64,000 bases of DNA from Anadara kagoshimensis (GCA_021292105.1 CM037866.1:6594163-6658162), one strand, 5' to 3'. Counted from the stretch's first letter, positions 33,706 to 46,253 are shown. Notes: generated from the letters alone by a model not told the origin. Program-made: numbers and translations.

Positions 33706-33900
33706 AATAATTACTAGAATTTAAGTCTTCCATGTCCCCGGTAGAAGACATTGAATTTATTTATTTTTTATTTACAACTTCAGGGAATAGTCATTGAACT
33801 TTTTTTATTTTAGAAGTTGTACCAATCATGATTTTTCATACAGCCAGCTCCTCCTGAATTACTGACAAGAACAGGACATATTAGGACAAGTTATTGTTTT

Positions 33901-33992
33901 TTGTGGTAGCTTAGTTGGTAGAGTGCTCACTCAGTAAGTGGAAGGTCATGGGTTAGAACCCTGGCCCTGACCCAAGACTTAAAAGTGGATAG
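33901..33992 (+). repeat. SINE head only
   Basis: TTGTGGTAGCTTAGTTGGTA, GGTCATGGGTTAGAACCCTG and CCCAAGACTTAAAAGTGG: tRNA-like head and start of body, truncated at 33992. Confidence 0.75.
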
Positions 33993-34391
33993 ATTTTTCG
34001 GCCTGCAACTGAATATTCTATATGTTTATTTTGTTGTGTTCTTTAATAAAGTTTCTTTCAGTCACTTTCTGCTGTCATTACCATTATTTCTTTTGAATAT
34101 GAAAATAATAAAAAAAATTGTTTTAAAAAATTCAAAAATACAATTCAGATGGTCTGATGATCTTGTGAGGAAATTAGGTGTAATAAATATAGGAAGGACT
34201 TCCAATTGCATCCGGTACATTTGTACTTAAATTTTAATTTCAAATGAAAAAGTCTAACATTGATTGAATCAAACCATTTTGAACATTTCTGTGAAAAAAT
34301 ATTTTTTCCAATATTTATTCAGAATTTAATAGGCTAAGTTTGGATGGACTGGAGAGTGGTTTAGTTGTAAAAATGATGATTTAGCAAGAAA

Positions 34392-34485
34392 TTGAATTTG
34401 GTATAAATAAATTTATATACATGGGTGTAAAGTTCAGTACAGTATAAATAAATTTATATTCATGGGTGTAAAGTACAGACCTGTT
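34392..34485 (+). repeat. Short tandem duplication of about 45 bp
   Basis: TATAAATAAATTTATATACA then TGGGTGTAAAGT is repeated once with one or two changes. Confidence 0.7.
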
Positions 34486-35016
34486 GAAAGCTAGTGGACA
34501 AGAGATAGACAAAATCTGTAGAAAATTTAACAGGATATCTTAGCAAGCAGTTGAGTTTGTAAAATGGTAAAATTTAAATAATTTATATATTAATATATTC
34601 AGCAAGTGTAGCAATAGTATTGGCCTTAAACTTTCTCTTCTTTGTTGTGTGGAAAAGTTTTCAAAGTTATTGTCAACAATCCGATCTTAATCGAATACCG
34701 AATACCACCGTATGCGATAAAACTTGATTTATATACACCTTGATCTATATGACACTAACATAGCTTATCAAAGGTTCCTAATCATTAAAATGTATTGCTT
34801 TGGTAATAATAACTACTTAAAGTCTGTTATTCAACTTGATTTATATAACAAAGTTTATGGTATAAAGTAGCTAAATACTCTGATTATAAACCCTTTCAAG
34901 CTAAATAAAAGCAAGGTTCAAAATCTGTAAATCTTTCTTATTGTCCCTGTATTGTGGTAGACATTTTCAATTAATTTTGACTGATCAGAAAAAAAGTTAC
35001 CTTTATCAGCAAACTT

Positions 35017-35675
35017 AGATATCGTCTACTAGAGGCTATACAAAGTTAAACAAATTTGAAAATTACCTGTCAGTTATTAAGGAGTCTAAATATTGTACAA
35101 TACTCACTCGTCTGTCTGGACTTCGTTCTCACAATTTAGCTATTGAAATGGGTAGATTATGTAAATGTTGTTGTATGAATTCAATTGAAGATGAGTATCA
35201 CTTTTTACTTGTTTGTCCCGCCTATAGAAATTTAAGTTTCAAATATTTTAATAAGTACTTTTGGTATTGGCCCAATATAAGTAAATTTACTTCACTTATA
35301 TCATGTCGTCTCAGTAACAAAAATATTTTAAAACTATCAAAATTCATATATTTTGCGTTTAAACATCGGGAAAAATTGTTAAAAAATTTATAAATTGTAC
35401 ATTAATTTAACAAAATACTTGTATTATATATATAATATATAATATTATATATATATATCTTGATTTATTAGTATGTGCTATATGATAACTGTTATAACAG
35501 TATTTATTAACAATACTGTTACATGAATATGATATTGTACTACTACTATGTAATAACTTTTCGGTCCTTCCGATCAGATAATTATAATGTCTTGCCATGT
35601 TATATATACATGTATTTGTTTATGTGCTATAAGTATTATTTGTACACTTTATGCTAATAAAGCTCATTATTACCA
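35017..35675 (+). mobile_element. 5'-truncated LINE: reverse-transcriptase C-terminus and 3' UTR
   Basis: The frame reads ENYLSVIKESKYCTILTRLS and LRSHNLAIEMGR, then CKCC, DEYHFLLVCPAYRNL and a basic tail, ending at TAA (35391-35393). A CxxC followed by HFLxxCPxY is the usual C-terminal cysteine motif of many non-LTR retrotransposon ORF2 proteins. The 3' UTR contains an (AT)n stretch (35424-35458) and AATAAA at 35656. The upstream 34.6-35.0 kb may hold further decayed ORF2 sequence, but no motif was clear. The element is inactive. Confidence 0.65.
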
Positions 35676-35741
35676 TACCTGGACATTGAAGAAGCATGTG
35701 TTTATGTTTATTTATTTCACAAATATAAACTAACATATTAT

Positions 35742-36155
35742 AAGGTAAACAACTCTGACCTGTCCGTTTGACAATTCATTAGAAATATTCATATTGGAGA
35801 GTCCACCCAATGCATAGGTAGTGTTAGGATTCGAAGTTAATACATATACGCATTGACCATGATTACTGTTCACGATCAGGTAGACGAAATATACACGCAG
35901 GATCCCTATTACTTACATTTACCTATCCATAGTGAATATTTAAATCAACGGTCAAGCGGACAGGTCAATGTTGTTTACCTATAGCATTAAGATCCAAGTT
36001 AATACATACACAGAGCACATGTGTACTCTAAAGGGTGAGTATATCTCATGATGTATAGAAAATAAACACCTGTGTTTCCTATACGTAGATGTTATTGGTC
36101 CGTGATAAATATTTAAATGAAAGGTCAAGCGGACAGGTCAAAGTTGTTTACCTAT
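35742..36155. mobile_element. MITE cluster with GACCTGTCCGCTTGACC termini
   Basis: The left end GGTAAACAACTCTGACCTGT is followed by two right ends, each reading GGTCAAGCGGACAGGTCAA and GTTGTTTACCTATA, at 35983 and 36155. This suggests one element plus a duplicated right half or two nested copies. Related elements are at 53472-53638 and 59657-59890. Confidence 0.7.
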
Positions 36156-36263
36156 ACCTTAAGAGACCATTTAAATTGATTATATCAGATGGACAATCTA
36201 CTTTCATAGAACTACTGATCATAAAGATTGAACTTTTATTTAGTACAGCTTCTTGTTATTAAT

Positions 36264-36265
<2 letters not shown>

Positions 36266-36306
<41 letters not shown>
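36266..36306. repeat. (GT)n microsatellite
   Basis: About twenty GT dinucleotides. Confidence 0.95.
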
Positions 36307-36307
<1 letters not shown>

Positions 36308-36536
36308 TAAATGTGATGAGATACAGGGAGTTAGGATGTGGTCTTCTTGGTGTGTGGATGTATTTTTAATTGAATGTATATTTTAGATATTATTAATATG
36401 TTGTACATAGTGTAAATAAACTGTAAATACAATTTCTTGACTTTAAAACTATTACATAACATTAAGTAATAGCTCGGTGACAAGTTAAACGGGCCTTTCT
36501 GCACTTAAACCTTTAGTTTTATGTTAAACTTTTGAC

Positions 36537-36735
36537 ATGTCATTGCTGTATGTTGCATTATTGCAGATCAGTTGTCTTGCAGTAAATTTGGCTGTGACCT
36601 TCAAGATGGTGACCCTATAACATAAGGGAGAAAACACCTGAAAACAAACCACTTCCTCATCTAGTGCCCCAGCTGAGGATTGAACCCAGTCCTCCCTGGT
36701 GAAAGCAAGCATTGAACCACAAGTCTAAAAGACCA
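36537..36735 (-). repeat. Second tRNA-derived SINE family
   Basis: On the minus strand an A-box-like TGTGGTTCAATGC and B box GGGTTCAATCC are followed by AGGAAGTGGTTTGTTTTCAG and CAAGATGGTCACCATCTTG-type sequence. It differs in sequence from the TTGACTGGGACGTTAAAC family. Confidence 0.5.
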
Positions 36736-38630
36736 GAAAGTCAGACAGTAAATCAATATATTATACCTACCATTAACAGTACTACAACACCATGACTAGC
36801 TCAGCCCCTCTAAACTCCTTCCCTGTTATCTTGAAATTCCCCAGCTTGGAAATCTCACACAACTTCTCAGAAATAAACAACATTGACAGGTGAATTTACT
36901 TAATGCTTTATAAAATCTATGATAATTTAAATTTATTTATTTAGGACTCTCACTTCCCACTAATCTTGTCAAGTAGTTGGTTTAAATGATAGATGTTAGA
37001 TTTATGTTTACTTAGATAACAGAACTTTCAGTTTTTTAAAGAGATTTTTGGACTTGTTTGTAGGACTGTAAAGGGTATAATAACGTATTTTGTTGTTGAG
37101 GTATTCGATCTAATATTTTGTTGTTGTTTCATTTTAAAACTGATTTATCGATTAGATTACACTTCCGTGAAATGAGATAAATTGTACAGTGCCGTGATAA
37201 TACAAATGTGAATTTTAAATACATTACCGATTTGGAAATAAAATTGACATGAAACGGGAATATTGTGAGTGATAATCAGCCGTTTTTTAAAACCAGACGT
37301 AACAGCAAACAGCAGTTTCATACAAACGCTAGAATGAACCCCTCATAGCGGCGATCGGGTCTGCAAACACTCTATCAGTACTTTCTCTCTATCCAAAATG
37401 ACAAACAACGATCAAGTACAATTTATAAATCTTTATTAAATTTTAATTACTTATCATCCTTTCCATATATTTATGGCATTATTGTTTTCTGCCAATTTTA
37501 CTTAGCATAAATGGTTTGGTACATTGTTTTTCAAAAACACCATCCGTCTGACTATGCATCGATTGCCCGCCCCCGGGGTAGGTATTTTCGGTTATATTTA
37601 ATGATTCATAGTCCTGCCCCAACACCGTTTTACCAACTACACCGTACAGCAGCACGGCAGTGCTATATTTAATGAGTTTTGATTACATGTACAAATAATA
37701 CAACTCCTTTACATTATTTGAAACAGGAAGAGAACAGTAAAATACAGATAGATTTAATATTTTTCAGTTCTTGGATTGTTATCTTAAATCTTATATTGGT
37801 CCCTAACGTATTTTGTTGAGTATATAAAGGGTGAAATTTATTTTATATGCATTTAAAATAAATAAAAAGTTAGATACTTTTTAATGATTTGAGAACAAAG
37901 AAATCCAGGTTTAGCTGTTTCAGAGTTCAATTTACCATGACTAGAGATTTTATCCACCTTGGAAATGAAGTATTAAAGATATATATAGAAATTACCCTTT
38001 CAGGTTTTCATTCTAGAACGAACCATGGTGCAATTTACTTTTTATATTGCCAAATCATCCCATCGGTAAGGTTTTAGTGGGTAATATTGACCATTACATA
38101 CATGCCAAAATATTGATGTTATGGTGTTTTAAAAGAAAAATGCCCCCCTCCCCTCTAAAAATCCTAGTTTGAACACTGGCCTTAAATCTGTCCATTCGTC
38201 TGTTTGGCTATCTGTCCCCATAGTGTGTCCGATCTATGTCTTCTACGTTTATAGATGGATTTTGATAAAAATAGCACAATTTTTTACCAACATGAGATAA
38301 AGCGTCGCTTACCACATTATGTATATAATTCAAGGTCAGGAGGTCAATGTTGGAGACGGGGTATTTGGCTTTCAAGAGACAATTCTAGTTTTATGCGGTG
38401 GTAATTTTAGTGGTTTGTGGTTATTGTTTAAGTTTTTAATATAATGTAACTTTTTCGAGGTGTCTACTTTCAGTGGTAATAAAAAACATTTGGTGAAGTG
38501 GTTTAATTGTGGATACTGCTCAAGTTAAATTTGTAAATTTATACTATTTCATTAGAATGTAATTTTTTTGATCCGAGCATTCGCAACAGCAGCGGAATTT
38601 AGGACACCACGAAATTGAATTTAAAAATGG
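36736..38630. other. Gene-free stretch
   Basis: AT-rich sequence without recognised exons or repeats. A plus frame at 37930-38065 ending in a GTAAGG donor-like sequence was examined and not accepted. Confidence 0.4.
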
Positions 38631-39063
38631 AATGCCCCAGTCACACATTCGTGAATCACCTTGCCTGTGCCACTACGGATTTAATTTCACTTGTGACCTG
38701 GGAAAAGCCGATTTCCGTAGTCCTGCACGGATCCGTTACGGATGCACAACGATGCCAAATACGTAGTGTAACCTCACTAGTACGTAGTTAACCTAACTAA
38801 CCGTATAAATCCTTGACAAGTTTGGGCTTACTAATAAGCACGGGTTAATACGTGGTGACTAGAACGGATCAGTGCGTTCTAATACAATTTAGGGTTGTTT
38901 GATCTGTGGTCAAATTTTGAACATGTACAAAAATTGTCACAGATATAGAAATACTACTACGAATGACTACGACTACTATACAGACCACTACAGATTACCA
39001 CGAATTATGCCAGATCATATCGATATCTGATAAGTCCGAATAGTCATGTGTGACTGGGGCATT
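38631..39063. mobile_element. 433-bp MITE with TGCCCCAGTCACACA termini
   Basis: The left end AATGCCCCAGTCACACAT is mirrored exactly at the right end (ATGTGTGACTGGGGCATT). The interior has no coding capacity and includes many TACG/CGTA dyads. No clear target-site duplication was found. Confidence 0.8.
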
Positions 39064-39139
39064 AGCAAATTTAGCAAATTAGCAAATTAGCTTATTCTGA
39101 GTATTGCCTATTAGGGTTGGCAACTCTATCAAAGACTTC

Positions 39140-39415
39140 TTAATATTGTTGGTAAGTACCATGTCTATCTCTGTATTCAAAACAACTCCGGATGTTTTTT
39201 GACGTCCCAAAGTTCCATGTTCCTTTCATTCCAATTTTGATTACACACGTTGTGGGTGTTTATGAAACTAACTTAACATGAGGTGCTTATCCTGTCCGAG
39301 CACCCGACCTCATTTCACTGATGGAAGTTCACGCGTTAAACTTAATTTGCAAGCTTTAAAGTTTTCACTAAGCTTCGGAATTGTGATTTGAAAATGGTAT
39401 ATTTGTTTCTGATTG
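39140..39415 (+). repeat. Retroelement 3' end inside SD2 copy a
   Basis: Diverged UTR of the recurrent retroelement: GACGTCCCAAAGTTCCATGT, GAGGTGCTTATCCTG and GGAAGTTCACGCGTTAAAC, ending near ATGGTATATTTGTTTCTGAT. Confidence 0.7.
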
Positions 39416-39831
39416 ACTTAAATTATCTTTGTCCTTCTTACTTCGATCGCTAATTCGGCATATTCTTTGATATTCGCACGTCTGTCTTTTTAGCTGTGTT
39501 CCCTTTATGTTCAAAAATTCTATACTCTCCGTATTTGTTCCTCTGTTCTCTTACGTTTGAAACGTCTTCCTTTATTCCCGTCCTTTGACTTTATTCGTCC
39601 GATATCATTTTTAATCGGGTAAAAAACGCTTACTCGTTTGTCTTCATGAATGCCAGTCTTAATTCCGGCAACTTACTGTGGTTGCTCCATGTTATATTTC
39701 TTTAATACGTACTTTTACTTTATATTCGTCTGTCGTTTTGTTTCCGTCTGTTTAGCCACTTTTTGTCTTTTTACGCCGGACTCCATTTGTATATTCCGTC
39801 TGCCTGTATGTATTTACATGTTTAATTGTGT

Positions 39832-42420
39832 TATGTCCGTCTGTTTTTATAGCCATGTTAAAATTTATTATTTTTTTCCGTATGTATGTATGTCCGTCTG
39901 TTTTTATAGATATGTTAAAATTTATTATATTTTTCTGTATGTCTGTCGGTTTTTATAGACATGTCAGAATTTATTATATTTTTCCGTATGTCTTATTTAC
40001 GTCTTTTTTTATGGATATGTCAGAATTTATTATATTTTTCCGTATGTTGTATGTTTTTTATAGACATGTCGGAATTTTTTATATTTTTTCCGTATGTCTG
40101 TATGTTTCATAGACATGTCAGAATTTATTATATTTTTCTGTATGTCTGTAAGTTTTTATACATGTAGGCATGTCGGAATTTATGGTAGTTTTTTTCATAT
40201 GTCTGTAACTTTTTATAGGCATGTCGGAATTTATTATATTTTTTCGTATGTATGTATGTTTTTATAGGTATGTCAGAATTCATTATATTTTTCCGTATGT
40301 TGTACGTTTTTAAAGATATGTCAGAATTTATTATACTTTCCGTATGTCTGTATGTTTTTATAGATATGTTAGAATTTATTATATTTTTCCGTATGTATGT
40401 TTTTCTAGATATGTCAAAATTCATTATATTTTCCGTATGTTGTATGTTTTTATAGATATGTCAGAATTTATTATATGTTTCCGTATGTCTGTATGTTTTT
40501 ATAGATATGTCAGATTTTATTATATTTTTTCGTATGTCTATGTTTTTATAGGCATGTCGGAATTTTATTATATTTTTCCGTATGTCTGTATGATGTTATA
40601 GACATGTCAGAATTTATTATATTTTTCTTATGTTGTATGTTTTTGTAGACATGTCGGAATTTATTATAATTTTCCGTATGTCTGTAAGTATTGATAGGCA
40701 TGTCGGAATTGATTAAATTTTTTCAGTATGTCTGTATGTTTTTATAGACATGTCAGATTTTATTATATTTTTCCGTATGTTGTATATTTTGTAGAAATAT
40801 CGCAATTTATTATATTTTTGACCGTATGTTCGTCTGCTTTTTATAGACATGTCGGAATTTATTATATTTTTTCCGTATGTCTGTATGTTTTCATACACAT
40901 TTCAGAATTTATTATTTTTTTCCGTATGTCTATGTTTTTATAGACATGTCAGAATTTATAATATTTTTCCATATATTTGTATGTCTGTCCGTTTTGATGG
41001 GCATGTCGGAATTAATTAAAACATTTTCCGTATGTCTATGTTTTTATACACGTGTCGGAATTTATTATATTTTTTCGTATGTCTGTATGTTTTTATAGGC
41101 ATGTCGGAATTTATTATATTTTTCCGTATGTCCGTCTGTTTATATAGACATGTCGGAATTTATTATATTGTTCCATATATCTGTATGTCTGTCTGTCTTT
41201 ATAGGCATGTCGGAATTAATTAAATTTTTTCCGTATGTCTATGTTTTATAGACATGTCGGAATTTATTATATTTTTCCGTATGTCTATGTTTTTATAGAC
41301 TTGTCGGAATTTATTATATTTTTCCGTATGTATGTATGTTTTTATAGACATGTCGGGTTTTAATATAATTTTTCCGTATGTCTGTATGTTTTTATAGGCA
41401 TGTCGGAATTTGTTATATTTTTCCGTATGTGTATGTTTTTATAGACATGTTGGAATTGATTATATTTTTTTACGTATGTCTGTAAGTTTTTATAGACATG
41501 TCGGAATTTATTGTATTTTTCCGTATGTCTGCATGTTTTTATAGTTGTCGGGATTTATTATATATTTTCCGTATGTCCGTCTGATTTTATAGGCATGTCG
41601 GGATTTTTTATATTTTTTCCGTATGTCCGTCTGTTTTTATAGGCATGTCGGAATTAATTAAATTGTTTCCGTATGTCTATGTTTTATAGACATGTCGGAA
41701 TTTATTATATTTTTCCGTATGTCTATGTTTTTATAGTCATGTCGGAATTTATAATATTTTTTCGTATGTCTGTATGTTTTTATAGGCATGTCGGAATTTA
41801 TTATATTTTTTCCGTATGTCTCTTTTTTATAGACATGTCGGAATTTATTATATTTTTCCGTATGTCTGTATGTTTTTATAGACATGTCGGGATTTATTAT
41901 ATATTTTCCGTATGTCCGTCTGTTTTTATATGCATGTCGGAATTTATTATATTTTTTCCGTATGTCTGTATGTTTTTATAAACATGTCGGGATTTATTAT
42001 ATTTTTTCCGTATGTCTGTATGTTTTGATAGGCATGTCGGAATTTGCTATATTTTTTCCGTATGTGTATGTTTTCATAGACATGTTAGAATTTATTATAT
42101 TTTTCCGTATGTCTGTAAGTTTTTATAAACATGTCGGAATTTATTATATTTTTCCGTATGTCTGCAAGTTTTTATAGGCATGTCGGGATTTTTTATATTT
42201 TTTTCGTATGTCCGTCTGTCTTATAGGCATGTCGGAATGTATTATATTGGTCCGTATGTCAGTCTGTTTTTATAGGCAAGTCGGGATTTATTATATATTT
42301 TCCGTATGTTCGTCTGTTTTTATAGACATGTCAGAATTTATTGTATTTTTTCCGTATGTCTGTATGTTTTTATAGACATGTCGGAATTTATTATATTTTT
42401 CCGTATGTCTTTATGTCCGT
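39832..42420 (+). repeat. 48-bp minisatellite array, SD2 copy a
   Basis: Roughly fifty units of TTTTTATAGACATGTCGGAA, TTTATTATATTTTTCCGTAT and GTCTGTATG, with unit length varying from about 46 to 52 bp. Many open frames cross it on both strands (peptides such as FYRHVGIYYIF), produced by unit lengths near multiples of three. No start, splice or polyadenylation context supports translation. Confidence 0.95.
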
Positions 42421-42537
42421 CTGTCTTTCTTATTCTTGCTTATATATCAGTATTATCCTTAGTCTTTCTGTTGCCTACCGAATGCTTTTCGTCTGCCTGT
42501 ATATCTTATAATCTGCGATTCATCCATTTATTCGAGA

Positions 42538-42852
42538 ACCACTGCGATAGCTCAGGTGTTCGCTATATAAGTGGAAGGCCGTGGGTTCGAACCCCGACCG
42601 AGTCTGACCCAACACTTGAAAGTGGGTAGTGACTGTTCTTTCGCCAAACACTCGGCATAACGAAATGAAAGTCGTGGTCCTTTCGAATGGAAACTTACGA
42701 GGTCCCGTGTCATGGAAGGCTTGGCACGCTAAAGACCCATGCTGTTTTATGCCATCAGCGAACACTCTGGCAAAATTTCTGCACCTTCGCCTATAGCTAG
42801 CAGTGAAGTGTTCTTGAACGGGACGTTAAACACCATTTCTCAACTCAACTCT
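42538..42852 (+). repeat. Full-length tRNA-derived SINE
   Basis: Best-preserved copy in the window. Head ACCACTGCGATAGCTCAGGT, B box GGTTCGAACCCC, body CCAACACTTGAAAGTGGG, TTTCGCCAAACACTCGGCAT, TGAAAGTCGTGGTCCTTTCG, TGGCACGCTAAAG, tail GAAGTGTTCTTGAACGGGAC then GTTAAACACCATTTCTC. Confidence 0.9.
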
Positions 42853-43041
42853 CCATCTACCAGAGTTTTCGTTCGTCTGTTCATTTGTCTGTTAGTGTAC
42901 TCCATCCTTATTTCTATGAAATCCCGTCTTCTATGTTCTTTATTTTGTAATTATCTTAATAATGATGAATCATATCTCATAATAATACCGAAAGAGTTGT
43001 CTTTCCTTATATCTGTTCAATTAACAATTTTCTTATCCTGT

Positions 43042-44146
43042 ATTTTTTAACAATTTTCATAAAAAACATGCAACAAATATTTTAAAATTTCTAAAATTAT
43101 CAATTCCTATTGTACTTTTATTTATAAATCTTCACGCTTGTGTAGGTAATTTCAATTTAGATGACCCTTGATCAAAACAACTGCGAAAGTTATTATGTAT
43201 GCCATAGTGTTACAACTGTTCAAATACATTCCAATGCTTTGTAAAATTTAATCATGTGAAGTATACTTCACTGTAAATACGTTTTTTTTATTAATTTTCA
43301 TAAGTGTTTGTCATTCAACCGTCATTATACAGTACAGGTATGTCTAAAGTTTAACACGGAGTTAACGAGATTAGTACTGAAGCGGCAGCTCATGTCTAAT
43401 CTTCACGAGCTTGGCAGCTCTATGACAGCTTCTATTTATATCAATAGATTTTCAATTACTGGCTATCTATATTTTGGTCACTTGACAGGCGAGTTTAGAA
43501 TCCTTTTAGTTACTTTATTGTTAAACTTTATGGGTTTTTAACTGTCCTTAGGTTATTTATTGCTTGATCTAAGTAAACACCTGCAGTGTGTTGATGTTAT
43601 GTGATAAACGTAATAAATCGATGTTAAACTTAGATACTTTAAGGTCTAGATAAAACGCCAGTCTTAAATTGAGGTGGGTCAAGTTGTACATTTTGCCGAA
43701 CACGCGCATAATAAACAAAGCCGTATTGCGTATACAAGTATATTGCCTTTGTAAATATTACATAATTGTCTCATTTAAATACTGTTATGTAAAATATTAC
43801 AGCGAATCTTTGTTAGACAGGTTAAAGATATGATCCTGTTATTATAGTAGTCAAGGTAAATGACAGAACTTTAACACAGTTAAAGAAAAGCTTGTCTAAA
43901 ACTTATCTATATAGAATCAGGTTTTTTCTTTCTTTTATTTTTTTTATGTAAAAAATGCATATACATTCTGTATTTAGTTTCGTTTTAAACATTAAATTGA
44001 AGTATTTTTACACCCCTACAAAATGAAAATATTACATGCAGACGTTTCTCAACAATTGATAATAAGACTGTGTGCTTTTTAATAAGTTTAATCGATTTAC
44101 GTGAATACCTATAGTTCAACCCAAGATTTCGCATTTTCAAAACAAT
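43042..44146. other. Gene-free stretch upstream of exon at 44147
   Basis: No exon or repeat recognised. A 77-codon frame at 43308-43541 shows no domain. The last few hundred bases presumably hold the promoter of the plus-strand gene starting at 44147, but no motif could be assigned. Confidence 0.35.
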
Positions 44147-44231
44147 ATGGAAGTTTTTAGAAGATTTGTTTATGTATTTACATATATCTTGATATTATTG
44201 TGTATAGATATATCCAACTCGTTAATAGAAG
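44147..44231 (+). CDS. Signal-peptide exon of a third gene (partial)
   Basis: ATG at 44147 starts 28 codons plus one base and ends at a perfect donor GTAAGT, phase 1. The peptide has an n-region MEVFRR, a hydrophobic core FVYVFTYILILLCIDIS, and NSLIEG after the probable cleavage. This mirrors the first exons of genes 1 and 2 in size, phase and type but lies on the opposite strand. No downstream Ig or transmembrane exon was convincing between here and the right edge, so the product is unknown. Membership of the same gene family is inference from exon architecture only. A chance ATG before a donor is possible, but the combined signal-peptide and donor quality make it worth retaining. Confidence 0.5.
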
Positions 44232-44385
44232 GTAAGTTTTATCAAACAGAATCGAAAATTATGTAATGTTACTAAATTAAATTATTATTATACTTATTCT
44301 CAATTCTGTGACGTCATGTACCTTTTCCTGCTTTATGTGTTGTGATGTAGCTTCTACCCAGCAAGTTAACATACACAGGATGAAA

Positions 44386-44590
44386 TACCATCTATAAGCC
44401 ACCTATAAGCCATGCTTATAGGAGCTTATAGATTGGCTTATAGGAGCTTATAGGTGGTTTATAGGTGGCTTATAGGACCTTTATCTATAAGCCACCTATA
44501 AGCCATCTATAAGCCTGGCTTATTGGCACTCAAAATATAAGCCACCTATAAGCCATGCTTATAGGTGACTTATAGACTGTTTCTATTTCT
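44386..44590. repeat. Cluster of TATAAGCC/GGCTTATA palindromic units
   Basis: At least a dozen copies of a 10-bp motif (CTATAAGCCA and its complement) alternate in orientation, making many overlapping hairpins. TGGCTTATTGGCACTCAAAA followed by TATAAGCC is shared, inverted, with 50455-50650. Confidence 0.85.
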
Positions 44591-44767
44591 AAATAAAATC
44601 ATCGCCTTGTACTTACATTATGGAAGTCTTATTTATATTTATTTATTTTTTATTTATTGAGTTTGTATATATGACAAAAAATTATATGACAAAAAATCAT
44701 AGGAGAAAATGCGCACTTTAAAATATAATGACCGACAGTAAAATTTTTATGATTGTTAGTCATCAAT

Positions 44768-44769
<2 letters not shown>

Positions 44770-44826
<57 letters not shown>

Positions 44827-44921
44827 TTAATTTATTTATTTATTCAGTTTGTATATATGACATAAAGGCACTTTAACATATATTTACCGGCAATAAAATT
44901 TCATCATTGTTAGTTTTCAAC

Positions 44922-44972
<51 letters not shown>

Positions 44973-44992
44973 CTTATTTATTTATTATTATA
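44770..44992. repeat. (TTTA)n microsatellites
   Basis: Two long runs of ATTT/TTTA tetranucleotides, 44770-44845 and 44921-44992, separated by a partly duplicated spacer (GTTTGTATATATGACA). Confidence 0.9.
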
Positions 44993-45426
44993 TTTTTATT
45001 TATAACTTCTAACCTGCTCAACATATTTTTTCAAGCTCCAAATTGACTGATTTTACAGCTTCTTATAAACGTGATAGTTTCGACTATTCATCAGTTACAT
45101 ATTCATGTCTATAGGTAATAAACACATCCCGGTCACTAATTGATGACCATCGGTACACCTCATCAACACCTTCCCTAACAAATTGATAACAGAAGCAAAT
45201 TCAAACTCATTTAACCAGACGATAGCATATCCCACGTGAAAAAATTACCTGTATGATGTTAATCTAATTAACTTTAATTAATTTGGATGGACCGGAATCT
45301 TAATGATGTCATCTTAGTGAATAGAAATGTTAGGGAGTATTAAGTACTTTTTACAAATTGTCATTCATGTGTAAAATGAAATAAATAAATATTTATTATT
45401 AAAACTTTAATAAATATCTAAAATAT

Positions 45427-45484
<58 letters not shown>

Positions 45485-45530
45485 TTAACCTAATAATCTG
45501 AGTATTTAAATAAAAATAAAAATAAAAAAA

Positions 45531-45573
<43 letters not shown>

Positions 45574-45575
45574 AA
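45427..45575. repeat. (GA)n and (AAAT)n microsatellites
   Basis: A GAGAGA run at 45430-45481 and an AAATA/AATA run at 45510-45575. Confidence 0.9.
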
Positions 45576-46253
45576 ATCATAAATTCATCTGATAAAACTG
45601 GTAGATATTTGAACTATCGTCTCCATGTTAAGATTTCTGGATCCAGTAAAATAATTTGTGTTCCCTGATACTATAAACCTGCATGATTTTATAATCGTAA
45701 AAGATGTCCATGATCAATATATATTTTTTAAACGGTGTTTAATATGAAAATGTATTAATGCATTTTACAACTTCGTGATCGGCCGCTCAAAAACAATAAT
45801 TTTATTTTTATGCCGCATGATATGATAGCAATATGATAACAATATGATATTGTAGTCGGCTCGGTCAGCGATATTTAACACAGTATTATAATTTGTCTCA
45901 TTTTTATGTGGAGTGATTTTATATTATTTGAATATTTTATCTAGGATCAAGAACGAGGAAAGACAAAATTAATATTTATATCTCCATCGCACTCTCAATA
46001 AAATGGGACAGTCAGGTACCATATTCGCGCAAAAGGACTGAGGGTTTCTGTTTAAAAAACTTTAATGAAAGAGTGATATCCTGGCGCAAAAATGACACTA
46101 AAATTGTGCAAATGAATTTCACTACTACCAATTTACATTTTTTTCCATTGCAGAAACAAGACAAATTTCAAAAGCATAATATCTTTTAATTACATGACCA
46201 GAAACTACATGCATACAAATATTTCCTCACAAATGAAATGAATAATTAATCAA

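Larger units (their letters stand above)
29385..33861 (+). repeat. Segmental duplication SD1, copy B
   Basis: Same content and order as 23044-28190, with a shorter minisatellite (about 15 units instead of 32) and a 643-bp insertion at 33063-33705 absent from copy A. The two copies lie 1.2 kb apart in direct orientation. Confidence 0.9.
39094..43041 (+). repeat. Segmental duplication SD2, copy a
   Basis: Matches 55822-59660 in the same orientation: a retroelement 3' end, about 400 bp of shared unique-looking sequence (CATTTTTAATC, ATGAATGCCAGTCTTAATTC), a 48-bp minisatellite, and a shared right flank (GAAATCCCGTCTTCTATGTT). A SINE is intact here and mostly deleted in the other copy. Confidence 0.9.

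Noticed and set aside
37889-38070. Plus-strand frame with a GTAAGG donor-like end
   Set aside because: Acceptor and donor would give incompatible phases (2 and 0), no domain was recognised, and no partner exon was found.
39832-42420. Regular repeats resembling a CRISPR array or a coding tandem-repeat protein
   Set aside because: Units are contiguous without unique spacers and drift gradually; the frames shift between units and no gene signals accompany them. It is a eukaryotic minisatellite.
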